DNA of 64,000 bases from Eledone cirrhosa. Its lineage: Eukaryota > Mollusca > Cephalopoda > Octopoda > Eledonidae. The stretch's first letter is position 1; each line of letters begins with the position of its first letter. The notes under the pieces were generated by a model. That model was not told where the DNA came from and did not search any database. It was given only the letters and a program-made list of their open reading frames with translations. The DNA is taken from assembly GCA_964016885.1 (NCBI GenBank), contig OZ024741.1:36066749-36130748 (forward strand). Direction: 5' to 3'. Positions 39,001 to 52,400 of this stretch are shown one piece after another. Position numbers and translations under genes: made by a program.

Positions 39001-42000
39001 TATGGACTCTTCAGCCTATGGAAACTTCAGCATATGAACACTTTACCCTAAGAACTCTTCAGCCTGTGAACTCTTCACCCTAAAACTCTTCAGCCTATGG
39101 TCTCATCAGCCTAAGAACTCTTCAGCCTGTGGACTTTCAGCCTATGAACTCTTCAACCTCTTGTACTCTTCGCCCTAAAAACTCTTCAGCCTATGGAATA
39201 TTCAGCCTATGAACACTTCAGACTATGAACTCTTCACATTAAAAACTCTTCAGCCTAAGAACTCTTCAGCCTATGAACTCTTCACCCTAAGAACTATTAG
39301 GCCTATGGACTCTTCCGCCTATGAACTCTTCACACTTAGAACTCTTCAGGCTATTATCTCTTCACCCTAAGAAATCTTCAGCCTATGAACTGTTCACCCT
39401 AAGAACTCTTCAGCCTATGCACTCTTCAGGCTACGGACTCTTAGGCCTATGGACTCTTCAGCCTATGGACACTTTAATCTAAGATATCTTCAGCCTATGA
39501 ACGCTTCACCCTAAGAACTCTTCAGCCTATGGGCTCTTCACCGTAAGAACTCTTCAGCCTATGGACTCTTCAGACTATTAACTCTTCACCCTAAGAACTC
39601 TTCAGCCTATGAATTCTTCACCCTAACAACTCTTCAGACTATGGACTCTTCAGCCTATGAACTCTACAGCCTAAGAACTCATCAGCCTATGAACTGTTCA
39701 ACCTATGGAATCTTCAGCCTATGGACTCTTCACCCTAAGAACAATTCACCCTATGGACTCTTCAGCCTATGAACTCTTCAGCCTATGGGCTCTTCACCCT
39801 AAGAACTTTTCAGCCTATAGACTCTTCAGCCTATGAACTCTTCAGCCTATTGACTCTTCAGCCTATGAACTCTTCGGCCTATGGACTGTTCACCCTAAGA
39901 AATCTTAAGCCCATGAACTCTTCAGCCTATGAACTCTTCGGTCTATGAACTCTTCACCATAAGAACTCTTCAGCCTATTGATTTTTCACCCTAAGAACTC
40001 TTCAGCCTATGAACTGTTCACTCTTAGAACTCTCAGTCTAAGAACTGTTCAGCCTACGGACTCTTCAGCCTATGAATTCTTCAACCTTAGAACTCTTCAG
40101 GCTATTAAATATTCATCCTAAGAACTCTTCAGACTATGAACTCTTCACCATAAGAACTCTCCAGCCTATGGACTCTTCAGCCTATGAACTGTTCACCCTA
40201 AGAACTCTTCAGCCTATGAACTCTTCAGGCTATGAACTCTTCACCCTAAGAACTCTTCAGTCTATGAACTCTTCGCCCTAAGAACTCTTCAGCCTATGGA
40301 CTCTTCAGCCTATGAACTCTTCACCCTATGGATACTTCAGCCTATGGACTCTTCACTCTAAGAAATCTTTAGCCTATGGACTCTTCAACCTATGGACTCT
40401 TCACCCTAAGAACTCTTCAGCCTATGGACTCTTCACCCAAAGAACAATTCACCCTTAGAATTCTTCAGCCTATGAACTCTTCACCCTTAGAACTCTTCAG
40501 GCTATTATCACTTCAACCTAAGAATTCTTCAGCCTATGAACTCTTCACCCTAACAACTTATCAGCCTATGAACTCTTCACCCTAAGAACTCTTCAGCCTA
40601 TGGACTCTTCAGCCTATATACTCATCAGCCTAGAGACTCTTCAGCATATGGACACTTCAGCCTATGAACTATTCATACTAAGAACTCTTCAGCCTATAAA
40701 CTCTTCAGCCTATATAATCTTCAGCCTATAGACTCTTCAATCTATGGACTTTCAGCTTATGGACTCTTCAGGCTATGAACTCTTCAGCCTATGGACTCTT
40801 CACACTAGGAACTCTTCAACCTATCAACTCTTCCCTCTATGAACTCTTCAACCTATGGAATCTTCAGCCTATGGACTATTCACCCTAAGAACGCTTCACC
40901 CTATGGACTCTTCAGCCTATGAACTCTTCAGCCTATAGGCTCTTCGGTCTATGAACTCTTCTCCATAAGTATTCTTGAGCCTATTGATTCTTCACCCTAA
41001 GAACTCTTCAGCCTATGAACTCTTCACACTAAGAACTCTACAGCCTATGAACTCTTCACACTAATTACACTTCAGCCTATGGACTCTTCAACCTATGGAC
41101 TCTTCACCCTAAGAACTCTTCAGCCTATGAACTCTTCACTCTAAGAACTCTTCAGTCTATGAACTCTTCACCCTAAGAACTCTTCAGCCTATGAACTCTT
41201 CAGTCTATGGAATCTTCAGCCTATGGACTCTTCACCCTAAGAACACATCAGCCTATGGACTCTTCAGCCTATGAACTCTTCAGTCTATGAACTCTTCAGC
41301 CTATGAAATCTTTACCCTTAGAACTCTTCAGCTTGTGAACTCTTCACCCTAAGAACTCTTCAGCCTATGGGCTCTTCACCCTAAGAACACTTCAGTCTCT
41401 GAACTCTTCACCCTACGAATTATTCAGCCTATGGATTCTTCACCCTAAGAACTCTTCAGTCTATGAACTGTTCACCCTAAGAACTCTTCAGCTTATGAAC
41501 TGTTCACCCTAAGAACTCTTCAGCCTAAGAACTGGTCAGCCTATGGACTCTTCAGCCTATGAAATCTTCACCGTTAGAACTCTTCAGTCTATGGAATCTT
41601 CACCCTAAGAACTCTTCTACCTATGGTCTCTTCAGCCTATGAACTCTTCAGCATATGGACTCTTCAGCCTATGGAAACTTCAGCCTATGAACACTTTACC
41701 CTAAGATCTCTTCAGCCTGTGAACTCTTCACCCTAAGAACTCTTCAGCCTATGGGCTCATCACCCTAAGAACTCTTCAGCCGGTGGACTTTCAGCCTATG
41801 AACTCTTCAACCTCTTGTACTCTTCACCCTAAAAACTTTTCAGCCTATGAATTCTTCACCCTAAGAAATCTTCAGCCTATGGAATCTTCAGCCTATGAAC
41901 ACTTCAGACTATGAACTCTTCACATTAAATACTCTTCAGCCTAAGAACTCTTCAGCCTATGAACTCTTCACCCTAAGAACTATTAGGCCTATGGACTCTT

Positions 42001-42500
42001 CCGCCTATGAACTCTTCACACTTAGAACTCTTCAGGCTATTATCTCTTCACCCTTAGAACTCTTCAGGCTGTTATCTCTTCACCCTAAGAACTCTTCAGC
42101 CTATGAACTCTTCACCCTAAGAACTCTTCAGCCTATGGACTCTTCAGGCTATGGACTCTTCAGCCTATAGACACTTCAGCCTATGAACTCTTCACACTAA
42201 GAACTCTTCAGACTATGAAAACTTCACCCTAATACTCTTCAGCCTATGGACTCTTCAGCCTATGGACTCTTCACACTAAGAAATCTTCAGCCTATGAACG
42301 CTTCACCCTAAGAACTCTTCAGCCTATTGGCTCTTCACCCTAAGAACTCTTCAGCATATGGACTATTCACCCTAAGAACTCTTCAGACTATGGACACTTC
42401 AGCCTATGGACTCTTCAGCCTATGGACTATTCACCCTAAGAACTCTTCAGCCTATGAACTCTTCACCCTAAGAAATCTTCAGCCTATGAACTCTTCACCC
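36084..42500 (+). repeat. HOR family 3, period about 2542 bp
   Basis: The stretch at 37530-37739 recurs at 40072-40281 (offset 2542) with one residue-level difference. Upstream, the GGAAACTTCAGCATATG landmark near 36525 recurs near 39020. The offset there is smaller because a 48-bp piece near 39291 is present only in the second copy. The second copy also has about 479 bp of extra monomers between roughly 40380 and 40860, so the offset further right becomes about 3021. The opening motif CTTCACTTAAGAAC at 36131 reappears at 42525, which suggests an older third copy beginning there. Confidence 0.78.
38041..39032 (+). repeat. 496-bp tandem duplication nested in family 3
   Basis: The rare variant TAATTACACTTCAGCC occurs at 38041 and 38537, exactly 496 bp (31 monomers) apart, and again at 41062 in the second family-3 copy. 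The monomers after it run in the same order in both. The outer limits are estimated from one period on each side of the landmark. Confidence 0.65.
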
Positions 42501-44418
42501 TAAGAACTCTTCAGCCTATGGGCTCTTCACTTAAGAACTCTACAGCCTATGGACTCTTCAGGCTATTAACTCTTCACCCTAAGAACTCTTCAACCTGAGA
42601 ACTCTTCACCCTAAGAACTCTTCAGCCTATGAAGTCTTCGGCCTATGGAATCTTCAGCCTATGGTCTCTTCACCCTAAGAACTCTTCAGCCTAAGAACTG
42701 TTCGGCCTATGGACTCTTCAGCATATGAAATATTCACCGTTAGAACTCTTCAGGCTATGGAATATTCATCCTAAGAACTCTTCTGCCTATGGACTCTTCA
42801 GCCTATGAACTCTTCAGCCTATGGACTCTTCAGCCTATGGAAACTTCAGCCTATGAACATTTACCCTAAGAACTCTTCAGCCTGTGAACTCTTCACCCTA
42901 AGAACTCTTCAGCCTATGGGTTCATCACCCTAAGAACTCTTCAGCCTGTGGACTTTCAGCCTATGAACTCTTCAGCCTATGGACTCTTCACCCTAAGAAC
43001 ACTTCACCCTATGGACTCTTCAGCCTATGAACTCTTCAGCCTAAGGGCTCTTCACCCTGAGAACTTTTCAGTCGATAGACTCTTCAGCCTATGAACTCTT
43101 CAGCCTATGGACTCTTCAGCGTATGAACTCTTCGGCCTATGGACTCTTCACCCTAAGAACTCTTAAGCCCATGAACTCTTCAGCCTATGAACTCTTCGGT
43201 CTATGAACTCTTCACCCTTAGAACTCTTCGGTCTATTAAATCTTCACACTAAGAACTCTTCAGACTATGAACTCTTCACCCTAAGAACTCTTCAGCCTAT
43301 TGTCTCTTCAGCCTATGGACTTTTCAGCCTATGAACTGTTCACCCTAAGAACTCTTCAGCCTATGAACTCTTCAACCTATGAACTCTTCACCGTAAGAAG
43401 TCTTCAGCCTATGAACACTTCAACCTGTGAACGCTTCAGCCTATTGGACTCTTCACCCTAAGAACTCTTCAGCCTATGGACTCTTCAGCCTATGAACTCT
43501 TCAGCCTATTGGACTCTTCACCCTAAGAACTCTTCAGCCTATGAACTCTTTAGCCTAAGAACATTTCACACTTAGAACTCTTCAGCTTATGAACTCTTCA
43601 CCATAAAAACTCTTCAGCCTATGGACTCTTCATCCTATGAACTCTTCAGCCTATGGACACTTCAGCCTATGGACTCTTCACCATAAGAACTCTTCAGCCT
43701 ATGGACTCTTCACTCTAAGAAATCTTCAACCTATGAAATGTTCACCCTTAGAACTCTTCAGCCTATGAACTCTTCACCATAAAAATTCTTCAGCCTATGG
43801 ACTCTTCATCCTATGAACTCTTAAACCTATGGACACTTCAGCCTATGGTCTCTTCAGCCTGTGAACTCTTCATCCTATGGACTCTTCAACCTATGGATTC
43901 TTTACCCTAAGAACTTTTCAGCCTATTGGCTCTTCACCCTAACAACTGTTCACCCTTAGAACTCTTCAGCCTATGAACTCTTCGGCCTATGGAATCTTCA
44001 GCACATGAATTCTTTACACTAAGAACTCTTCAGCCTGTGAACTCTTCACCCTAAGAAATCTTCAGCCTATGCCTCTTCACCCTAAGAACTCTTCAGCCTA
44101 TGAACTCTTCAACCTATGGATTCTTCACCCTAAGAGCTGTTCAGCCTATGAACTCTTCACCGTTAGAACTCTTCTGTCTATGGAATCTTCACCCTAAGAA
44201 CTCTTCAGCCAATGGACTCTTCACCCTAAGAGGTCTTCAGCCTATGAACTGTTCACTTTAGAACTCTTGAGCCTAAGAACTGTTCAGCCTATGGACTCTA
44301 CAGCCTATGAACTCTTCACCATAAAAACTCTTCAGCCTATGGACTCTTCACCCTAAGAACTCTTCAGCCTATGAACTCTTCAGCCTATGAACTCTTCAGC
44401 CTATGAACTCTTCACCCT
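42501..44418 (+). repeat. Weakly ordered satellite between families 3 and 4
   Basis: The monomers are the same A and B types, but long-range copies are harder to see. Positions 42525-43000 resemble the start of family 3. A local pair containing CCATAAAA at 43601 and 43777 is 176 bp apart (11 monomers). A 15-bp monomer, CTATGCCTCTTCACC, sits near 44068. I see no gene or regulatory sequence. Confidence 0.65.
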
Positions 44419-46868
44419 AAGAACTCTTCAGCTTATGGACTCTTCAGCCTATGAACTCTTCAGCCTATGAAATGTTCACCCTAAGAACTCTTCAGCCTAT
44501 GGACTCTTCACGCTAAGAATTCTTCAGCCCATGGGCTATTCTGCCTATGAACTCTTCACCCTTATAACTCTTCAGGCTACTAAATCTTCACCCTAAGAAC
44601 TCTTCGGCCTATGAACTCTCTTCACCCTAAGATCTCTTCAGCCTATAGACTCTTCAGCCTATAGACTCATCAGCCTATGAACTCTTCAGCCTATGGATTC
44701 TTCAGTCTATGAACTCTTCACTCTAAGAACTCTTCAGCCTATGAACTCTTCCACCTTTGGACTCTTCAGCCTATGGACTCTTCACCCTATGCACTCTTCA
44801 GCCTATGGACTCTTCAACCTATATACTCTTCAGCCTATGGACACTTCAGCCTATGAACTCTTCACACTAAGATCTATTCAGCCTATGAACTCTTCACCCT
44901 AAGAACTCTTCAGTATATGGACTCCTCAGCCTATGAACTCTTCAGCCTATGGACTCTTAAGCTTATGGAATCTTCACACTAAGAACTCTTCAGCCTATGG
45001 ACTCTTCACCCTAAGAACGCTTCAGTCTATCAACTCTTCAGTCTATGAACTCTTCAGCCTATGAACTGTTCACCCTTAGAACTCTTCAGCCTATGAACTC
45101 TTCACTCTTAGAACTCTTCAGGCTATTATCTCTTCACCCAAGAACTCTTCAGCCTATGAACTGTTCACCCTAAGAACTCTTCAGCGTATGGACTCTTCAG
45201 CCTATGGACCCTTCACACTAAGAAGTCTTCAGCCCATGAACTGTTCACTCTTAGCTCTTAGAAATCTTTAGCCTAAGAACTGTTCAGCCTATGGACTCTT
45301 CAGCCTATGAACTCTTCACCCTTAGAACCCTTCAGCCTATGAACTCTTCACACTATGAACACTTCAGCCTATGGTCTCTTCAGCCTATGAACTCTTCACC
45401 CTTAGAACTCTTCAGGCTATTAACTCTTCACACTAAGAACTCTTCAGCCTATTAGCTTTTCACCCTAAGAACTCTTCAGCTTATGGACTCTTCCGCCTAG
45501 GGACTCTTCAGCCTATGGACTCTTCAGACTATGCACTCTTCACCCTTAGAACTCTTCAGGCTATTAAGTCTTCAGCCTAAGGACTCTTCAGCCAATGAAT
45601 TCTTCACCCTAAGAACTCTTCAGCCTATGAACTCTTAGACCTATGGACTCTTCAGCCTATGGACTTTTCACTCTAAGAACTCTTCAGCCTATGGACTCAA
45701 GAGCCTATGAACTCTTCAACCAATGGACTCTTTACCCTAAGAACTCTTCAGCCTATGAACTCTTCTGGCTATGAAATCTTCACTCTATGAACTCTTCACC
45801 CTAAAAACTCTTCAGCCTATGAACTCTTCCCCATAAAAACTATTCAGCCTATGGACTATTCACCCAAAGAACTCTTCAGCCTATGGACTCTTGAGCCTAT
45901 AGACTCTTTAGCCTATGGCAACTTCAGCCTATGAACTCTTCACACTAAGAACTCTTCAGCCTATGGACTCTTAAGCCTATGAACTCTTCACGCTAAGAAT
46001 TCTTCAGCCTATGGACTATTCTGCCTATGAACTCTTCACCCTTAGAACTCTTCAGGCTATTAACTCTTCACCCTAAGAACTCTTCGGCCTATGAACTCTT
46101 CACCCTAAGAACTCTTCACCCTATGGACTCTTCAGCCTATGAACTCTTCAGCCTATGGACTCTTCCACCTAGGGACTCTTCAGCCTATGAACTCTTCAGC
46201 CTATGAACTCTTCAGCCTATGAACTCTTCCACCTAAGGACTATTCAGCCTATGGACTCTTCAGCCTATGAACTCTTTACCCTAAGAACTCTTCACCCTGT
46301 GAACTCTTCGTCCTAAGAATTCTTCGGGATATGGGCTCTTCACCCGGAGAACTATTTAGCCTATGGACTCTTCAGCCTATGAACTCTTCACCCTTAGAAC
46401 TCTTCAGCCTATGAACTCTTAACCCTAAGAACTCTTCAGCCTATAGTCTCTTCAGACTATGAACTCTTCAGCCTATGAACTTTTCAGCCTATGGAATCTT
46501 CAGCCTATGGACTCTTCACCCTAAGAACCCTTCAGCCTATGGACTCTTCAGCCTATGAACTCTTCAGCCTATGGACTCTTCACCCTATGAACTGTTCACC
46601 CTTAGAACTCTTCAGCCTATGAACTCTTCACCCTAAGAACTCTTCAGCCTATGAAATCTTCAGCCTATGAACTCTTCAGCCTATGGACTCTTCAGTCTAT
46701 GGACTCTTCACTTTAAGAACTCTTCAGTCTATGGACTCTTCAGTCTATAGACTCTTCAGCCTAGGAACTCTTTACCCTAAGAAGTCTTCAGCCTATGGAC
46801 TCTTCAGCCTATGAACTCTTCAGCCTATGAACTCTTCACCCTAAGAACTCTTCAGCTTATGGACTCTT

Positions 46869-46964
46869 CAGCCTATGAACTCCTCAGCCTATGAAATATT
46901 CACCCTAAGAACTCTTCAGCCTATGAACTCCTCAGCCTATGAAATATTCACCCTAAGAACTCTT
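46869..46964 (+). repeat. 48-bp (three-monomer) local duplication
   Basis: A three-monomer block containing GAACTCCTCAGCC and GAAATATTCACC occurs twice in direct succession here. The same doublet is present in Y2 around 62548-62643, so it arose before the 15.7-kb duplication. Three monomers is also the smallest step that preserves reading frame, which is why an open frame runs through it. Confidence 0.75.
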
Positions 46965-47750
46965 CAGCTTATGGACTCTTCAGCCTATGGACTCTTCACG
47001 CTAAGAATTCTTCAGCCTATGGGCTATTCTGACTATGAACTCTTCACCCTTAGAACTCTTCAGGCTACTAACTCTTCACCCTAAGAACTCTTCGGCCTAT
47101 GAACTCTTCACCCTAAGAACTCTTCAGCCTATAGACTCTTCAGCCTATGAACTCATCAGCCTATGAACTCTTCAGCCTATGGATTCTTCAGCCTATGAAC
47201 TCTTCACCCTAAGAACTCTTCAGCCTATGAACTCTTCCACCTATGGATTCTTCAACCTATGGACTCTTCACCCTAAGCACTCTTCAGCCTATGGACTCTT
47301 CAACCTATATATTCTTCAGCCTATGGACTCTTCACACTAAGAAATATTCAGCCTATGGACTCTTCACCCTAAGAACTCTTCAGTCTATGAACTCTTCAGT
47401 CTATGAACTCTTCACTCTTAGAACTATTCAGGCTATTATCTCTTCACCCAAGAACTCTTCAGCCTATGAACTGTTCACCCTAAGAACTCTTCAGCCTATG
47501 GACTCTTCAGCCTATGAACTCTTCACCCTAAGAACTCTTCAGCTTATGGTCTCTTCTGCCTATGAACTCTTCAGCCTATTGTCTCTCCAACCTATGGACT
47601 CTTCACGCTAAGGAATTCTTCAGCCTATGGAGTATTCTGCCTATAAACTCTTCACCCTTAGAACTCTTCAGGCTATTAAATCTTCACCCTAAGAACTCTT
47701 CAGCCTATGAATTCTTCAACCTATGGACTCTTCAGCCTATGGACTCTTCA

Positions 47751-48486
47751 CTCTAAGAATTCTTCAGGCTATTAACTCTTCACCCTAAGAACTCTTCGGC
47801 CTATGAACTCTTCACCCTAAGAACTCTTCAACCTATGGACTCTTCAGCCTATGGACTATTCATTCTAAGAACTCTTCAGCCTATGGACTCTTCAGACTAT
47901 GCACTCTTCACCCTTAGAACTCTTCAGGCTATTAAGTCTTCAGCCTATGGACTCTTCAGCCAATGAATTCTTCACCCTAAGAACTCTTAAGCCTATGAAC
48001 TGTTCAGCCAATGAACTCTTCAGCCTATGGAATCCTCAGCCAATGAACTCTTCCCCCTAAGAACTCTTCAGCCTATGAATTCTGCAACCTATGGACTCTT
48101 CAGCCTATGGACTCTTCACTCTATGAATTCTTCAGGCTATTAACTCTTCACCCTAAGAACTCTTCGGCCTATGAACTCTTCACCCTAAGAACTCTTCAAC
48201 CTATGGACTCTTCAGCCTATGGACTCTTCATTCTAAGAACTCTTCAGCCTATGAACTCTTCAGACTATGCACTCTTCACCCTTAGAACTCTTCAGGCTAT
48301 TAAGTCTTCAGCCTATGAACTCTTCAATCAATGGACTCTTTACCCTAAGAACTCTTCAGCCTATGAACTCTTCTGGCTATGAACTCTTCACTCTATGAAC
48401 TCTTCACCCTAAAACTCTTCAGCCTATGAACTCTTCCCCATAAAAACTGTTCAGCCTATGGACTCTTCACCCTAAGAATTCTTCAG
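47751..48486 (+). repeat. 368-bp HOR pair
   Basis: CTCTAAGAAT at 47751 and CTCTATGAAT at 48119 begin the same series of monomers (a C-type GGCTATTAA monomer, then CTTCGGCCTATG, then CATTCTAAG, then GACTATGCAC) exactly 368 bp, or 23 monomers, apart. The second copy diverges after about 48330. The whole pair is repeated in Y2 from about 63430. Confidence 0.72.
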
Positions 48487-50616
48487 CTTATGGACTTTTC
48501 AGCCTATGAAGTCTTCAGCCTATGGACTCTACAGCCTGTGGATTCTTCAGCCTATGGACTCTTGAGCCTATAGACTCTTCAGCCTATGGACACTTCAGCC
48601 TATGAACTCTTCACACTAAGAACTCTTCAGCCTATGGACTCTTCAGCCTATGGACTCTTCACGCTAAGAATTATTCAGCCTATGGACTATTCTGCCTATG
48701 AACTCTTCACACTTAGAACTCTTCAGGCTATTAACTCTTCACCCTAAAAACTCTTCGGCCTATGAACTCTTCACCCTAAGGACTCTTCACCCTATGGATT
48801 CTTCAGCCTATGAACACTTCCACCTAAGGACTCTTCAGCCTATGGACTCTTCACCCTAAGCACTCTTCAGCCTATGGACTCTTCAGCCTATGAATTCTTC
48901 AGCCTATGGACTCTTCACCCTATGGAGTCTTCACCCTAAGAACTCTTCAGCCTATGGACTCTTCAGTCTATGAACTCTTCAGCCTATGAACTGTTAACCC
49001 TTAGAATTCTTCAGCCTATGAAGTCTTCACCCTAAGAACTCTTCAGCCTATGGACTCTTCACTCTAAGAACTCTTCAGTCTATGGACTCTTCAGTCTATG
49101 GACTCTTCAGCCTAGGAACTCCTTTCCCTCAGAACTCTTCAGCCTATGAACTCTTCACCATAAAGACTCTTCATCCTATGGACTCTTCACCCTAAGAACT
49201 CTTCAGCCTATGGATTCTTCAGCCTATGAACTCTTCAGACTTTGAACTCTTCACCCTAAGAACTCTTCAGCTTATGGACTCTTCAGCCTATGAACTCTTC
49301 AGCCTATGGACTCTCCAGCCTATGGATTCTTCACGCTAAAAATTCTTCAGCCTATGGGCTATTCTGCCTATGAACTCTTCACGCTTAGAACTCTTCAGGC
49401 AACTAACTCTTCACCCTAAGAACTCTTCGGCCTATGAACTCTTCACCCTAAGAAATCTTCAGCCTATGAACTCTTCCACCTATGTATTCTTCAGCCTAAG
49501 GACTCTTCACCCTAAGCACTCATCAGCCTATGGATTCTTCATCCTATATATTCTTCAGCCTATGGACACTTCAGCCTATGAACTCTTCACACTAAGAACT
49601 CTACACACTATGAACTCTTCAGCCTATGAACTCTTCAACCTATGGACTCTTCAGCCTATGAACTCTTAACCCTTAGAACTCTTCAGGCTATTAATTCTTC
49701 ACCCTAAGACCTCATCAGCTTATGAACTCTTCACCCTAAGAACTCTTCAGCCTATGGATTCTTCAACCTATGGTATCTTAAGCCTATGAACTCTTCACCC
49801 TAAGAACTCTTCAGCCTATGAACTCTTCAGTCTATGTACTCTTCAGCCTATGGACTCTTCACCCTAAGCACTCTTCAGCCTATGAACTTTTCATTCTATG
49901 AACTCTTCAACCTATGAACTGTTCACCCTTAGAACTCTTCAGCCTATGAACTCTTCACCTTAAGAACTCTTCAGCGTATGGATTCTTCAACCTATGGACT
50001 CTTTAGCCTATGAACTCTTCACCCTAAGAACTCTTCAGTCTATGAACTCTTCAGCCTATGAACTCTTCAGCCTATGGACTCTTCAGTCTATGGACTCTTC
50101 AGCCTAGGAACTCTTTACCCTAAGAACTCTTCAGGCTATGAACTCTTCAACCTATGGTCTCTTCAGCCTATGAACTCTTCACCCTTAGAACTCTTCAGCC
50201 TATGAATTCTTCACCCTAAGAACTCTTCAGCCTATGAACTCTTCAGCCTATGGACTCTTCACCCTATGGACTCTTCACCCTATGAACTCTTCAGCCTATG
50301 GTCTCTTCACCCTAAGAACTCTTCAGCCTATGAATTCTTCACCCTAAGAACTCTTCAGCCTATGGACTCTTCAGCCTATGAACTCTTCACCCAAGAACTC
50401 TTCACCCTAAGAACTCTTCAGCCTATGGATTCTTCAGCCTATTAACTCTTCAGCATATGAACTCTTCAGCCTATGGACTCTTCACACTAAGAACTCTTCA
50501 GCCTATGGACTCTTCAGCCTATGAACTCTTTACCCTAAGAACTCTTCAGCCTGTGAACTCTTCGTCCTAAGAATTCTTCAGGATATGGGCTCTTCACCGG
50601 AACAACTATTCAGCCT

Positions 50617-52400
50617 ATGGACTCTTCAGCCTATGAACTCTTCACCCTTAGAACTCTTCAGTCTATGAACTCTTCACCCTAAGAACTCTTCAGGCTATAG
50701 TTTCTTCAGACTATGGACTCTTCAGCCTATGAACTTTTCAGCCTATGGACTCTTCAGCCTACGGACTCTTCAGCCTATGGACTTTTCACCCTATGGACTC
50801 TTCACCCTAAGAACACTTCAGCCTATGGACTCTTCACGCTAGGCAATCTTCAGCCTATGAACTTTTCAGTCTATGAACTCTTCAACCTATGAACTGTTCA
50901 CCCTTAGAACTCTTCAGCCTATGAACTCTTCACCTTAAGAACTCTTCAGCGTATGGATTCTTCAACCTATGGACCCTTTAGCCTATGAACTCTTCACCCT
51001 AAGAATTCTTCAGCCTATGAACTCTTCAGCCTATGAACTCTTCAGCCTATGGACTCTTAAGTCTATGGACTCTTCACTCTAAGAACTCTTCAGTCTATGG
51101 ACTCTTCAGTCTATGGACTCTTCAGCCTAGGAACTCTTTACCCTAAGAACTCTTCAGCCTATGAACTCTTCAACCTATGGACTCTTCAGCCTATGAACTC
51201 TTCACCCTTAGAACTCTTCAGCCTATGAACTCTTCACCCTAAGAACTCTTCAGCCTGTAGTCTCTTCAGACTATGGACTCTTCAGCCTATGAACTTTTCA
51301 GCCTATGGACTCTTCAGCCTATGGACTCTTCATCCTAAGAACCCTTCAGCCTATGGACTCTTCAGCCTGTGAACTCTTCAGCCTATGGACTCTTCACCCT
51401 ATGGACTCTTCACCCTAAGAACTCTTCAGCCTATGGACTCTTCACCCTAAGCACTCTTCAGCCTATGAACTCTTCAGTCTATGAACTCTTCAGCCTATGA
51501 ACAGTTCACCCTTAGAACTCTTCAGCCTATGAACGCTTCACCTTAAGAACTCTTCAGCGTATGGATTCTTCAACCTATGGACCCTTTAGCCTGTGAACTC
51601 TTCACCCTAAGAACTCTTCAGCCTATGAACTCTTCAGCCTATGAACTCTTCAGCCTATGGACTCTTCAGTCTATGGACTCTTCACTCTAAGAACTCTTTA
51701 GTCTATGGACTCTTCAGTCTATGGACTCTTCAGCCTAGGAACTCTTTACCCTAAGAACTCTTCAGCCTGTGAACTCTTCAACCTATGGACTCTTCAGCCT
51801 AGGAACTCTTCACCCTTAGAACTCTTCAGCCTATGAACTCTTCACCCTAAGAACTCTTCAGCCTATAGTCTCTTCAGATAATGGACTCTTCAGCCTATGA
51901 ACTTTTTAGCCTATGGACTCTTCAGCCTACGGACTCTTCATCCTAAGAACCCTTCAGCCTATGGACTCTTCAGCCTATAAACTCTTCAGCCTATGGACTC
52001 TTCACCCTATGGACTCTTCACGCTAAGAACTCTTCAGCCTATGGACTCTTCACCCTAAGCACTCTTCAGCCTATGAATTCTTCAGTCTATGAACTCTTCA
52101 GCCTATGAACAGTTCACCCTTAGAACTCTTCAGCCTATGAACTCTTCACCTTAAGAACTCTTCAGCGTATGGATTCTTCAACCTATGGACCCTTTAGCCT
52201 ATGAACTCTTCACCCTAAGAACTCTTCAGCATATGAAGTCTTCAGCCTATGAACTCTTCAGCCTATGGACTCTTCAGTCTATGGACTCTTCACTCTAAGA
52301 ACTCATCAGTCTATGGACTCTTCAGTCTATGGACTCTTCAGCCTAGGAACTCTTTACCCTAAGATCTCTTCAGCCTATGAACTCTTCAACCTATGGACTC
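50617..52400 (+). repeat. 608-bp HOR array (38 monomers), about three copies
   Basis: The landmark GTATGGATTCTTCAACC followed by TATGGACCC lies at 50951, 51559 and 52167, exactly 608 bp apart each time. A related form (GGACTC in place of GGACCC) lies 976 bp (61 monomers) upstream at 49975. The shared order includes TTTAGCC, AGTCTATGG doublets and CCTAGGAACTCTTTACC. Upstream of the first landmark the spacing is 560 bp, 48 bp shorter, because three monomers are missing. The third copy diverges after about 52400. The pattern returns at 54780 and 55388 inside the 3221-bp duplicate. Confidence 0.83.
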
